Positions 26,719 through 35,444 of a DNA stretch of 64,000 nt are shown piece after piece. The translations under genes were made by a program, and so were the position numbers. Origin of the DNA: Hoylesella loescheii DSM 19665 = JCM 12249 = ATCC 15930 (lineage in GTDB: Bacteria > Bacteroidota > Bacteroidia > Bacteroidales > Bacteroidaceae); the NCBI RefSeq assembly GCF_000378085.1, contig NZ_KB899212.1, forward strand, positions 62,001 to 126,000. Reading direction: 5' to 3'. The stretch's first letter is position 1. Each line of letters begins with the position of its first letter. The notes beneath the pieces were generated by a model, which was not told the origin of the DNA, did not search any database, and saw only the letters and a program-made list of their open reading frames with translations.

Positions 26719-27998
26719 AAACGGCAAGGCTTATACTTATGCTTCTGCTTGCGCTGATGGTATCGGCGCAGGCGGGAGCGCAGGACGAAGACACCGTGGC
26801 AGACACGTTGCAAACGGTCGAAACGCCCTCTGATGAGCTGCAAGTGCAGGTAAAGGGCTTTCTCGATACCTACCATGCAGCCCGAACCGAAGGTAAAGGC
26901 GACTGGATGGCCTCGCGAACAAGGGCGCGTGGAGAACTTACGTTGGAGAAAGGTGGTGCAAGGTTGTTCGTCTCGATGAATGCCATCTACAACGCTTTGC
27001 TGAAAGAACAAACGGGCATTACGCTGCGCGAGGCCTACCTTTCGTATGCAAAAGGCGATGTTGACCTACGTGCTGGGCGGCAGATAATAATCTGGGGGGT
27101 GGCAGACGCATTGCGACTTACCGACCAAATATCGCCTATGGACTATACGGAGTTCCTCGCACAAGACTACGATGACATTCGAACGCCCGTCAATGCCTTT
27201 CGGTTGAGGCTCGTTAGGCAGGCATTTAATGTAGAACTGGTTTGCATCCCCGTGAGCGATTTCTTCATTCTGCCCACCGATGAGCGTAACCCGTGGGCTG
27301 CACGCATCGATGCACCCATGCCTTACACGTTCGACTTAGATAGCCGAAAGCCACAAACGCGACTGAGAAATGTGGAGTTTGGCGGTCGGCTTTCGGTAAA
27401 CCTCAGTGGCATAGACTTCTCTTTTTGCGGCTTACATACATGGAATAAGATGCCCGCTTTCAGTTATGCTATAGACCCATCGGGCACTTCTATGACTGTT
27501 GTTGGGCACTATCGTCGCCTCACGATGTTTGGAGCCGATGTGTCGCTTCCTGTTGGGAGGTTCGTGTTTCGTGGTGAATTGGCAGCTAATTTGAACGAAG
27601 CGCAGCATGCGGAATTTGGTTATGAGGTGCAAGGGCGCAATGTGTTGAACGGGTTGTTGGGCTTAGATTGGTACGCTGGTAACGACTGGACGCTGAGTGC
27701 ACAATACGCCCATAAGCATGTAGGTGGTAGTCTTGCGGGGCTTTCGGTTTTGCGTAACACGGGCGTTGCAACGGTGAGAGTTTCGAAAGAACTGTTTCGC
27801 AATACGCTTGCCCTTTCTTCCTTTGCCTACGTAGATGTGACGCATGGAGGCGTGTTCAATCGCTTTTCGTGTAAGTACGACCTTAACGACCAGATTAGTT
27901 TTACCGCTGGCTACGACTATTTTCATGCCAATGCGGGCGTGTTTGCCATGTATTCGCGCAATTCGGAAGTGTGGGTGAAGCTGCGGTATGGATTCTAA
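26715..27998 (+). CDS. DUF1302-like outer-membrane protein
   Basis: A 427-residue predicted beta-barrel with a signal peptide (to about SAQAGAQ). The conserved part [55 protein letters not shown]...[43 protein letters not shown] resembles DUF1302/porin-like proteins paired with MMPL transporters. It ends with the aromatic YGF. Translation is coupled to the preceding gene by a 4-bp overlap. It is the likely outer-membrane component of the tetR-linked export unit. Confidence 0.8.
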   Translation: MKTARLILMLLLALMVSAQAGAQDEDTVADTLQTVETPSDELQVQVKGFLDTYHAARTEGKGDWMASRTRARGELTLEKGGARLFVSMNAIYNALLKEQTGITLREAYLSYAKGDVDLRAGRQIIIWGVADALRLTDQISPMDYTEFLAQDYDDIRTPVNAFRLRLVRQAFNVELVCIPVSDFFILPTDERNPWAARIDAPMPYTFDLDSRKPQTRLRNVEFGGRLSVNLSGIDFSFCGLHTWNKMPAFSYAIDPSGTSMTVVGHYRRLTMFGADVSLPVGRFVFRGELAANLNEAQHAEFGYEVQGRNVLNGLLGLDWYAGNDWTLSAQYAHKHVGGSLAGLSVLRNTGVATVRVSKELFRNTLALSSFAYVDVTHGGVFNRFSCKYDLNDQISFTAGYDYFHANAGVFAMYSRNSEVWVKLRYGF

Positions 27999-28267
27999 GA
28001 AGGGTGAAAAGGTGAAAAAGTGAAAGGGTGAAAATATGAAGAAGGGTGAAAAGGTGAAAGAGTGAAAAGGTGAAAAGATGAGGAGGTGAAAGGTTGAAAA
28101 GATGGTTTGGCTTGGTGTTTTTTATGACCTTCTGCCAAAAAGCTTCTGTGTCTCTGGTAGAAAAGAAAAGGGATGGAAGAGTGGCTAACGGATTAATGCA
28201 GAACGCTTAATGGGTCTTTGCACAATGCTTTTTCAACTCTCGTTTTGTTTCAACTATGAGGGAATCG
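27999..28267. repeat. Octamer array (GGTGAAAA units) and spacer
   Basis: GGTGAAAA/GTGAAAGG units repeat about ten times with an 8-bp period at 28004-28100. The remaining sequence to 28267 has no recognisable gene. Confidence 0.7.
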
Positions 28268-28355
28268 TGTTCCATGTTATATGGAACAGGATTCCAGATG
28301 ACATGGAACGCAATTCCGGCTTAGCTAGAACAGGGTTCCAGCTTACATATAACTC
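28268..28355. repeat. 22-bp dyad array, TGTTCCA family (4 units)
   Basis: Units start at 28268, 28290, 28312 and 28334. The first reads TGTTCCATGTTATATGGAAC; later ones are more decayed (GATTCCA, AATTCCG, GGTTCCA). A possible very decayed unit precedes at 28246. Confidence 0.8.
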
Positions 28356-28538
28356 AGCGTTTAACGAAAAAGCTCGTTATGGGGGTTAAGAAAGTGGCAT
28401 TTAATGGCTTATTTGTTGGTTTGTAAACATGGATGTGTCGTAAGTCGTGACTTGGCTGGCGAACCTCAAAATATTGGCCCTTCGGCATGTAAACATTCGA
28501 TACAGACTTGTAAAGTTTCATAAAAGCATCAATATTAA

Positions 28539-28570
28539 TTTGACGTATTGGAAATTATATGCTATTTTTG
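28539..28570 (+). promoter_or_regulatory. Strong consensus promoter with a long downstream leader
   Basis: TTTG (28539-28542), exactly 20 bp, then TATTTTTG (28563-28570). The next recognisable gene starts at 28995, implying either a leader of about 420 nt or a small RNA in 28578-28990. A 75-codon frame over 28447-28674 crosses the promoter and is not judged real. Confidence 0.65.
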
Positions 28571-28994
28571 TAACATATTTAGGCGGGCTCTACAAATTGC
28601 CTTCAATGGGTTTGTGCTTTCGTTTAGGCCGTTGGGCGATACTCGTTTTGTTGCTCAATGTGCCACTTAGCTAGTTCGTTAACTTGTCAGTTACTGTAAA
28701 GGGCAAGCGGATGATACCACGTAAAAACAAGAATTCAATGAAAAGTTAGATGTTTTTGATAAGCCAAATGGGCAGCATCCAAGGATGCTTGAGCTGCGCT
28801 GTGGCTAGAAAACGTACTTTCCAGAGAACGAGAAAAGAACATGTTTGATAAGCGAATGTTGATGCCGAGACCGTAAACGGTCTTGTTGGCTTGTTAACTC
28901 GTTTACATGTGAGCAGAGAAAGGAACCGCAGATTGGAGGCTGAACGGTGACGTGATGTTTAAAGGGCGCGCTATAACCCTAATATATCGATGTT

Positions 28995-29912
28995 ATGAGA
29001 ATAATGTTTGTTGGTATGGCTTTGATTGCCATTGTTGGTGCGACGCTTACTTCTTGCGATGGCAGCGGTAAGGCGCATGGCATGGAACGACCCGACAATA
29101 CGACCCTTGATGCAGGTGCGTATGCCGTAAATCGGGTGGATTCGTTCCCATGGAATTTTCCCAAAGACTTTGCGTTGAATGATGTGGAAGAAGGGCAAAC
29201 GGTGCTGTCGCCCGCTACATTTTATGGCAGTGCGATACAGCGGGGCGACAATCTCGCCACGACCTTACTGCCTGTGTATAATTTTACCGTTGAAAAGGTT
29301 GGGCGAAATACGATTACCATCGCCAGTATGGGCGAACAGGTGGTTGTTCCGCAGGCGTTAACGGTGCCCTTGCCAAAGGGAGAAACGGCGCAAAATGGCG
29401 ATGTGGTGCTCACCTGGTGGCAGTCGGGCGAGGGCTTGCAACGTGCCATTGTCGTTGACGACACCAAGCTGCAAAAGCCCAAAGTGTGTTATCTGGATCT
29501 TGACTATAAATCGGATGGCAGGGGATTTGCCAACTGTCATGCCAACGAAGAGCTGCACGCCAATTCGTTTAAGGTGCTGAAGAATGGCGAATGGACATCG
29601 GGCGCTTCTGTGGCGATTGAAAATAACGGTCAGTGGAAGGCTGCCATCATCTTGAACGTGCATGCAAACAAGCTGTTGTTGTTGGATGCCGAGAGCCGAA
29701 TAATGGTTGCCGAGAAGTCGAGATGTCGACTGATACCCATCAAAATGAATTACGATGTGGGCGAACATGTGTTTGCCAAGCTTGGCTATACGTTTGAAGC
29801 AGATTGTAGAATAACAAAGGTTGATAAGCGCGTAGGCAGGGTTTGGGTAGAGAAAAATGGCACAGCGGTTGCTGTGAGTATTCTTGATGTGGTGAAAGAT
29901 CTAACGGATTAG
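28995..29912 (+). CDS. Lipoprotein of unknown function
   Basis: A 305-residue predicted lipoprotein (lipobox LTSC, C21). The mature part is beta-rich and starts with PWNFPKDFALNDVEEGQTVLSPATFYGSAIQRGDNLATTLLPVYNFTVEKVGRNTITI. Two similar stretches, one around residues 70-135 and one around 180-300 (including MNYDVGEHVFAKLGYTFEADCRITKVDKRVGRVWVEKNG), look like small barrel domains of SH3/Tudor type. No family is recognised. It is preceded by a possible long leader. Confidence 0.6.
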   Translation: MRIMFVGMALIAIVGATLTSCDGSGKAHGMERPDNTTLDAGAYAVNRVDSFPWNFPKDFALNDVEEGQTVLSPATFYGSAIQRGDNLATTLLPVYNFTVEKVGRNTITIASMGEQVVVPQALTVPLPKGETAQNGDVVLTWWQSGEGLQRAIVVDDTKLQKPKVCYLDLDYKSDGRGFANCHANEELHANSFKVLKNGEWTSGASVAIENNGQWKAAIILNVHANKLLLLDAESRIMVAEKSRCRLIPIKMNYDVGEHVFAKLGYTFEADCRITKVDKRVGRVWVEKNGTAVAVSILDVVKDLTD

Positions 29913-30115
29913 CCAAAGAGATGAGTTTGCCACAGTAAACGACAGAAAGTAAACAACGGGAACTAGAGAGCCTATAATAATGAATAGGCTTAGGAAATAG
30001 GGTACACAAACGGAACCTAGTGAAGCTTGACCTAAGTAAATAAGGATAACAAGGGCAAGCCTGGTAAAGTTGTCAACTCGTTAACTTGTCAATGAACAAA
30101 CTTATAAACTCGAAT
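29913..30115. repeat. Intergenic region with a short octamer run
   Basis: The last 50 bp (TCAACTCG, TTAACTTG, TCAATGAA, CAAACTTA, TAAACTCG) repeat with an 8-bp period up to the next start codon. Nothing else is recognised. Confidence 0.55.
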
Positions 30116-31735
30116 ATGAAAAGACTATCGTTACTCGCATTGCTACTCTTGTTTACAGGCGTTTTAGCAGCGAAAGAATACAAAGTAAGTACAGCGCACG
30201 ACTTTATTAAGGCCTTAGGTTCCGACCGAATTATAACCGTTAGCGGCGTTATCAACCTCTCTGACGTGATGGAATTTGACGATCACGCACAGAAAGCCAA
30301 CATGAGCGACTTGCCTGCAGGGGCAGAACCCAGCAAGCAAGTGAATAGAGAAAGTGTGTTCGACGGCTATCAATTGGTGCTCGACCAATGTAAGAACCTC
30401 GTGTTACAAGGCGCTAAGGGGGCTGCACTCATTGTTCGGCCGCGCTATTCTTATGTGATTAGTTTTAGAAACGCGCATAACATCACCCTTCGAAACCTCA
30501 CCATGGGACATACTGACGAAGGTTATTGCTCGGGTGGAGTATTGGAGTTTGATGGATGTGATGGTGTGCAGATTGACCGTTGCGACCTGTACGGCTGTGG
30601 AACGGAGGGTATCACCGCCACCAATACACGCGAAATGAAATTCACCAAGAGCATTATACGCGATTGCAGCTATAGCATCATGACCCTGAGAAACTGTTTC
30701 AACGCCCTCTTTGCTGATAGCGACTTCTACCGTTGCTGTGAGTATACGCTCATTACGCTTACCAATGCCACCAATACGGCATTCACCCGATGCCGCTTTG
30801 CACAAAACCAAGGGCCGCTTTTCTATGTTGATAAGACCAACTTATCGTTGCGCGACTGTGAGATACACCATTCTGGCGACTTGGGAAACATTGATATCTA
30901 CCAGTATGGAACAACTTCGTATAGTCGCGACAATAACGAACTGAGTCCACGAGATGTGGGTCCGGAGGGTAGACAAGACCTCAAAGCCTCGCGTGAACAA
31001 GAGAAGGAGGTGGCCAGTAGCGAAGACGGTGAGCCCAATGAAGGTGAAGGAGATTGCGAATGCGGTGAGGGAGAAGAGGATGAATGTACGGATGAGGCGC
31101 TGTGGGGCAGTGATTTGATTGAAGGATGGAAAGGAATGGGCATAGAATTGCCCGCTTCGACCAAGACGGATAATGTTAAGGACCTCGCCATTGCTGTTTG
31201 CAAGGCCTGGCCAGGCTTAGAAGGTAGTCCTCAAAAACTGGCTGTGAGGTTTTCTAAGAAACAAGGACGCTACGAGCGTTTCAATTTCGAACATCCCCAA
31301 TTGCCCGTTAACTCTAAAAGCAACACCTATGCTGTTTCCGACGCCAACTATGGTGTCGTGGTGTACAATACCGTTAATGGCTGGTTTTATGTGGAGTGCG
31401 AAAGCGAGCAAAAACTAGATGCCGCCCTTTGGAAACGCGATAATGGACATAAGTTGCTGATCGTTACCCTTACTTACGAGAATAGTTCATGCTCTTCTCA
31501 GGTGTGTATGGCCTACGATTACGACCCTACAACTCGAACACTTACGCCCGATCTCACTGTTCATAAGCGGTTAACGCAGCTCGAAGGCACATTATGCGAA
31601 CTGCCCCGAAAGGGTAAGAACGTGGGTGTGCGCAGCATTAGAAACGACACTAAGCGTTTCTATTACTTGAAATGGAATGGCAATGGCTTCTCGGCATCGG
31701 TGAAAGTGGCGGCCGACGCATACAAAAGGCCGTGA
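30116..31735 (+). CDS. Exported right-handed beta-helix protein with acidic linker
   Basis: A 539-residue exported protein with a signal peptide (MKRLSLLALLLLFTGVLAAKE). Residues about 85-260 consist of short repeated turns (NLVLQGAKG, NITLRNLTMG, GVQIDRCDLYG, EMKFTKSIIRD, NALFADSDFYR, NTAFTRCRFAQ, NLSLRDCEIHH), the pattern of pectate-lyase-like beta-helices. A very acidic, cysteine-containing linker (about residues 300-328, with CECGEGEEDEC) joins it to a C-terminal domain of about 200 residues that is not recognised (KLAVRFSKKQGRYERFNFEH...). An earlier in-frame TTG was not used as start. Binding or lyase activity cannot be told. Confidence 0.7.
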   Translation: MKRLSLLALLLLFTGVLAAKEYKVSTAHDFIKALGSDRIITVSGVINLSDVMEFDDHAQKANMSDLPAGAEPSKQVNRESVFDGYQLVLDQCKNLVLQGAKGAALIVRPRYSYVISFRNAHNITLRNLTMGHTDEGYCSGGVLEFDGCDGVQIDRCDLYGCGTEGITATNTREMKFTKSIIRDCSYSIMTLRNCFNALFADSDFYRCCEYTLITLTNATNTAFTRCRFAQNQGPLFYVDKTNLSLRDCEIHHSGDLGNIDIYQYGTTSYSRDNNELSPRDVGPEGRQDLKASREQEKEVASSEDGEPNEGEGDCECGEGEEDECTDEALWGSDLIEGWKGMGIELPASTKTDNVKDLAIAVCKAWPGLEGSPQKLAVRFSKKQGRYERFNFEHPQLPVNSKSNTYAVSDANYGVVVYNTVNGWFYVECESEQKLDAALWKRDNGHKLLIVTLTYENSSCSSQVCMAYDYDPTTRTLTPDLTVHKRLTQLEGTLCELPRKGKNVGVRSIRNDTKRFYYLKWNGNGFSASVKVAADAYKRP

Positions 31736-31851
31736 AAAAGGCCTTGCGATAGTTTCCTTTTAATAGAGGATAAGGATGGATTGGCCTATATGAAGAGAGC
31801 GTGCTCAAATGTGTATTGTTACTGATTATTTGCATATTACCTATGGAACTA

Positions 31852-31882
31852 TTGATTCTATCAAAACCAGATTGTACATTTG
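31852..31882 (+). promoter_or_regulatory. Promoter of the nuclease-like gene
   Basis: TTG (31852-31854), a 20-bp spacer and TACATTTG (31875-31882), 26 bp before the ATG. Confidence 0.65.
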
Positions 31883-31908
31883 CAAACTTACCAAACAACA
31901 TTATGTAG

Positions 31909-32661
31909 ATGGAGAAGCAAGAACTTATAAAAGCAATTAACAACGTGTTGAGAGATTACTTTGCTGATAAGACCAATCCTAGACTAGTGCCAGCATTGGA
32001 ACTTATGGGGTTGTTTATTGATAAAGGTGTCTTTAACAAAGACCATAGACATGGGCTGCCTATTAGAAGCATCCTTAGAAAACTTTATAACGAAGGCTGT
32101 CTACATGCCATACCCTACGCTCGTGGAGAATTAAAAAAGAAAAATATCTATTGGACTTTTGCTGATGCAAACGCAGATGTGGATGCGAATACATTGTTAC
32201 CTAACTGCTCGGTTGATGTTTCTAATGGTGTATCTGTGAGGAAGAAGAGTTCAAGTAGGGCTAATTCAGACGAACATTATGTAATAGGACTCTGCAATGA
32301 AGTGCTAAAAAGGGAAGCGTCGAAACAGCATTGTTTTGATTTTTTGTTGGGCGACACTGGGAAGAAACTGCCTGTTGATGCCTATTATGAGGATTTGAAT
32401 CTTGTGATAGAGTATTATGAAAGTCAACATATGGAGTCGACGCCATTCTTCGATAATAAGATAACGGTAAGTGGTGTGTCTAGGAGAGAGCAAAGATGTT
32501 TGTATGATGAGAGACGTAGAGTGGAGTTGCCAAAGCATGGTATAAAGATTATGATTCTGCATTATAGCGATTTTGGTACAACGAAACGTTTAAAGAGGAA
32601 TAGGAAACATGATATAGAAGTGGTGAAAATGAAACTTGTAGAGTATCTCCATGCTGTATAG
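31909..32661 (+). CDS. Orphan protein with a possible PD-(D/E)XK-like nuclease core
   Basis: A 250-residue cytoplasmic protein. The N-terminal 75 residues are helical and resemble a winged-helix DNA-contact domain (ELMGLFIDKGVFNKDHRHGLPIRSILRKLYNEGCL). After a polar linker, residues about 120-225 read CFDFLLGDTGKKLPVDAYYE then LNLVIEYYESQH, then RREQRCLYDERRRVELPKHGIKIMILHYSDF. The D...E-x-Y-x-x-x-H spacing resembles restriction-endonuclease-like and VSR-like nucleases, where 'vD.y....nlviE...QH' is typical. The lysine of the classic motif is not evident. The gene has its own promoter and is richer in A+T than its neighbours, which fits transfer. Function is inference. Confidence 0.55.
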   Translation: MEKQELIKAINNVLRDYFADKTNPRLVPALELMGLFIDKGVFNKDHRHGLPIRSILRKLYNEGCLHAIPYARGELKKKNIYWTFADANADVDANTLLPNCSVDVSNGVSVRKKSSSRANSDEHYVIGLCNEVLKREASKQHCFDFLLGDTGKKLPVDAYYEDLNLVIEYYESQHMESTPFFDNKITVSGVSRREQRCLYDERRRVELPKHGIKIMILHYSDFGTTKRLKRNRKHDIEVVKMKLVEYLHAV

Positions 32662-32765
32662 CGGCAAATAATAGGCTTCAACATAGTAAAGATAATGTTC
32701 GATTTTATTGCGCTAGCTCTAAGCAAATGTTTTATGCAAAGTAGGCGTAAATATGAGACTTGAAA

Positions 32766-32825
32766 AACTCATCTGTTTATTACTGTTTGGCAGAATGCAA
32801 CCAAACAGTAATAAACGGATGAGTT
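32766..32825. terminator. Long hairpin between convergent genes
   Basis: 25-bp arms (AACTCATCTGTTTATTACTG... and its complement; one T-G mismatch) with a 10-nt loop, centred between the nuclease-like gene and the end of the minus-strand T9SS-linked operon. No T run follows, but its place suggests bidirectional termination or 3'-end protection. Confidence 0.6.
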
Positions 32826-32873
32826 ATGAGGCTTGTGAATGTATGGCTAATGCCATATTGTAGCCTTGGATGG

Positions 32874-34439
32874 TTACTTTACAAGCACCTTTTTAGTGGT
32901 TCCGTTAGAAGACTTCACGATGTTCAGACCCTTTTGTGGTTGCTGGCGACGGCATCCATCAACAGAGTAATACTGCTCGGTGGTGGTGTTGTTAATGGTG
33001 GCATTGTCGATACCAGTGGTTACTACTTGGGTGGTCATTGGTTCGCTTGAATACTGCTTGCCGTCTGCCTCGTACACCATCACTATTGAAAGCTTCTTGA
33101 TAGACGCGTCGTAGAAGTGCAGTATGCGTTGGTCTCCTGCTATTTTGATGTCATCGTTCTTCTTATCTTGATAGTTGAAGGGGATGTTGGTCATGTCCTT
33201 TTCAATGTAAGGGAACTTGGTTCTCGTGAACTTGAATGGCTCTTTGCTATCGTTGACGTAAACGTTGTAGTACATCTTGTTGGGGTCGAGGTAGTTGCCA
33301 TCTACATCAACACTCTTCACATAGAAAGCTAAGGTGATGGTGGTTAGTGAATAATCGTAGCTTTCGCTAGCCGAACAGTAGTGCAACGTTGGCTTTTCTG
33401 GATTGCCAGCCTTCTGAAGGTATGGCGTTAACACTAAGCTCTCAAGCGTGCCGAAGTCCTCTTTGGGTATGTTTGTCGAGCTGCTTTTGCCTAACACAAC
33501 TTTGAGCATGTTGTTGTTGGAGAGCACACCTGTTGTCGGATTGATGCTGAACTCGAGCTTGTCGGCAATGGTTGTCTCGTTGTTGAAGGCTGCAGCGTAG
33601 GTGTGATATTCGGCCATATCGTTAGAATAGCTTTTGAAATCGGTCTTAACCGTTGTTCCTAGGTACTGGTTTGTTGGCATAACAGCCTTGTTTCCATCAG
33701 TTGTTAGCTTCACCCAAACGTTGGCCAGCTTTGCACTTTTGAATAAACCTTTGAGATAGATGTCGTTATTGTCGAAGGCTGCTTCTACAATGCGCGGTGA
33801 AGTTTCTGTCTTGCTGGTGAGCGTGTATTGCTTCTTTTGGGCAGAAGAAGGTGGGGTGACGGGCTTTTCTTTGAATGTTTGGATGGTTATATCCCAGTCG
33901 CCATATTGGCTATCCCATGTTTTGTTGTTGTATACAGCGCCCAATATCTCGTTTTTAGAGCCTGTGCCTAGCATCTTAAGCGTTTGACCGTCCCACGAAA
34001 ACTCCATAAAGTTCTTTTCTGCAGCAACAACTTCGTATTCGTTATTGTCTTTGATAGACATGCGGTTGAGCTTAAAGATGCGTTCGGAGCTGCCAGAGTC
34101 GCTGTCATCGTCGTCGCCGTTGTTGTCTTTGTGGATTACCTGGGGTAAGGCAGCCTTGTATTTTCCTTCGCTAACCTTATCTAATTTCAGCCACGACTTG
34201 CTGTCGAGACCCGATAGGGGGTTGTAAACGTACAGGCAATTGTCGTCGCCTACTACGATTTTAGAAACCAAGCCTTCGTATCTACCTGGTTCTGTGCCTG
34301 TCCATCCTCGCTTTACCCACGAGTCGCTGCTGCGATACATGTTGTCGATTAACTTTCCCTTCGGCGTGTTCATTATCTGTGCCGAGGCCGTTAAGCCAAA
34401 TGCTAATGCGCAGATTGAGTATAAAGTTTTTTTCATCAT
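32874..34439 (-). CDS. Secreted surface protein with Prevotella-type C-terminal domain
   Basis: A 521-residue exported protein (signal peptide ending LTASAQ). It has an acidic stretch DDDDSDSGSS near residue 115 and several beta-rich segments without recognised family. The last ~35 residues, EQYYSVDGCRRQQPQKGLNIVKSSNG and then TTKKVLVK, match the short C-terminal domain common in Prevotella secreted proteins and resemble type IX sorting domains. It is the last gene of a five-gene operon, 43 bp after the PorV/Q-like gene, so it is a plausible partner or cargo of that barrel. Confidence 0.65.
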   Translation of the reverse strand: MMKKTLYSICALAFGLTASAQIMNTPKGKLIDNMYRSSDSWVKRGWTGTEPGRYEGLVSKIVVGDDNCLYVYNPLSGLDSKSWLKLDKVSEGKYKAALPQVIHKDNNGDDDDSDSGSSERIFKLNRMSIKDNNEYEVVAAEKNFMEFSWDGQTLKMLGTGSKNEILGAVYNNKTWDSQYGDWDITIQTFKEKPVTPPSSAQKKQYTLTSKTETSPRIVEAAFDNNDIYLKGLFKSAKLANVWVKLTTDGNKAVMPTNQYLGTTVKTDFKSYSNDMAEYHTYAAAFNNETTIADKLEFSINPTTGVLSNNNMLKVVLGKSSSTNIPKEDFGTLESLVLTPYLQKAGNPEKPTLHYCSASESYDYSLTTITLAFYVKSVDVDGNYLDPNKMYYNVYVNDSKEPFKFTRTKFPYIEKDMTNIPFNYQDKKNDDIKIAGDQRILHFYDASIKKLSIVMVYEADGKQYSSEPMTTQVVTTGIDNATINNTTTEQYYSVDGCRRQQPQKGLNIVKSSNGTTKKVLVK

Positions 34440-34482
34440 TTAATATTTTAGATTAGATACCATTGTTCGTTTATTCGATTTT

Positions 34483-35433
34483 TCAAAAGTCGTAGCCTAG
34501 GCCAATGGTGCAATAGCTGCTCCCTGCATTGGCTGTTTTCAGCATGTAGGCTCCATTAAGGCACAGCCCGCCATACTTAAAGCCTGCGCCCATAGTGAAG
34601 TGGCTGAGGTTGCGGTCGCCATATTTGTAGCCAGCACGTAGCGATACCATTTTATTATAGGTGTATTCAAGTCCAGCACCCAGCATAAGCACCTTATATT
34701 CTGATGGCTGAAAGAAATAACGAGTAGACCAAGCGCCCCCAACTTGGTGCTTGTCTGCCACGTCAACCGTCAGTGCTCCGCCCACGGCAACATACGTAGG
34801 CATGGTGGTTTTGTTGCCGTTGCCGTAGTCGAGTTGCGGACCTATCGCGCCAACTTTGGCGTCTAACATAAGGTTTGCAGACTTATTCCCTGCTGTGGTG
34901 GTGCTTTTCTGATAGGATGCACCTATGGTAAAGGCACCGCCAACGGCGTTTTTAGAGAGGTGACTGAAAATAACATTGCCTACGGCATAGGCTGAAAAGC
35001 CGTTCCCAATCATGTAAGCGTAACCCAAGTCGATGGTCCAATTGTAAGGCTGGTAGTCTTTGGTGGGTTCGCCAAGCATGTCGTAGCCTTTTAGTTTTAA
35101 GCCGCCAGCGTAACGAAAACCAGCAAATGCGGCATGACGATTGGCGAACTTGTAGCCCACAGTGGCGGTGTATAGTCCGAATGTTCCTTCGTAGCCTTCG
35201 GTCTTCTCGTAAATGGAGGCAGAAGCATCTGCCGAGAACTTCTTGTTTGCGCAGAGAAATGCAGAAGGGTTGTTGTATAGGTACATCCCGTCGGCTGCTA
35301 CTGCGGCGTTACCCATAGCAGCTGTTCGGGCATCGGGGTTTGCTGCTAACACCGAAAGGTCTTGTCCTTGGGCGTGAGCTTGCGTAGTACCAAGAAGTGC
35401 TACGCAGGCTATGATGATGTGTTTTGAATTCAT
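34483..35433 (-). CDS. PorV/PorQ family outer-membrane beta-barrel
   Basis: A 316-residue outer-membrane protein with a signal peptide (to THAHAQ). The N-terminal signature LSVLAANPDARTAAMGNAAVAADGMYLYNNPSA is diagnostic of the PorV/PorQ family, related to FadL. PorV shuttles type IX secretion substrates to the attachment complex; PorQ is another barrel of that system. The barrel continues with repeated glycine/aromatic strands to CTIGLGYDF. Because it sits among a T9SS-type peptidase and other surface proteins, it may be a cargo-dedicated PorV paralogue rather than the general one. That is inference. Confidence 0.82.
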   Translation of the reverse strand: MNSKHIIIACVALLGTTQAHAQGQDLSVLAANPDARTAAMGNAAVAADGMYLYNNPSAFLCANKKFSADASASIYEKTEGYEGTFGLYTATVGYKFANRHAAFAGFRYAGGLKLKGYDMLGEPTKDYQPYNWTIDLGYAYMIGNGFSAYAVGNVIFSHLSKNAVGGAFTIGASYQKSTTTAGNKSANLMLDAKVGAIGPQLDYGNGNKTTMPTYVAVGGALTVDVADKHQVGGAWSTRYFFQPSEYKVLMLGAGLEYTYNKMVSLRAGYKYGDRNLSHFTMGAGFKYGGLCLNGAYMLKTANAGSSYCTIGLGYDF

Positions 35434-35444
35434 ATTCGTTGGGG

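Noticed and set aside
28447..28674. 75-codon hydrophobic frame
   Set aside because: A consensus promoter lies in its middle and there is no start context or family.
32766..32825. Mobile-element end or attachment site
   Set aside because: The hairpin is a single copy in the window without duplicated flanks or an integrase, so a convergent terminator is the simpler reading.
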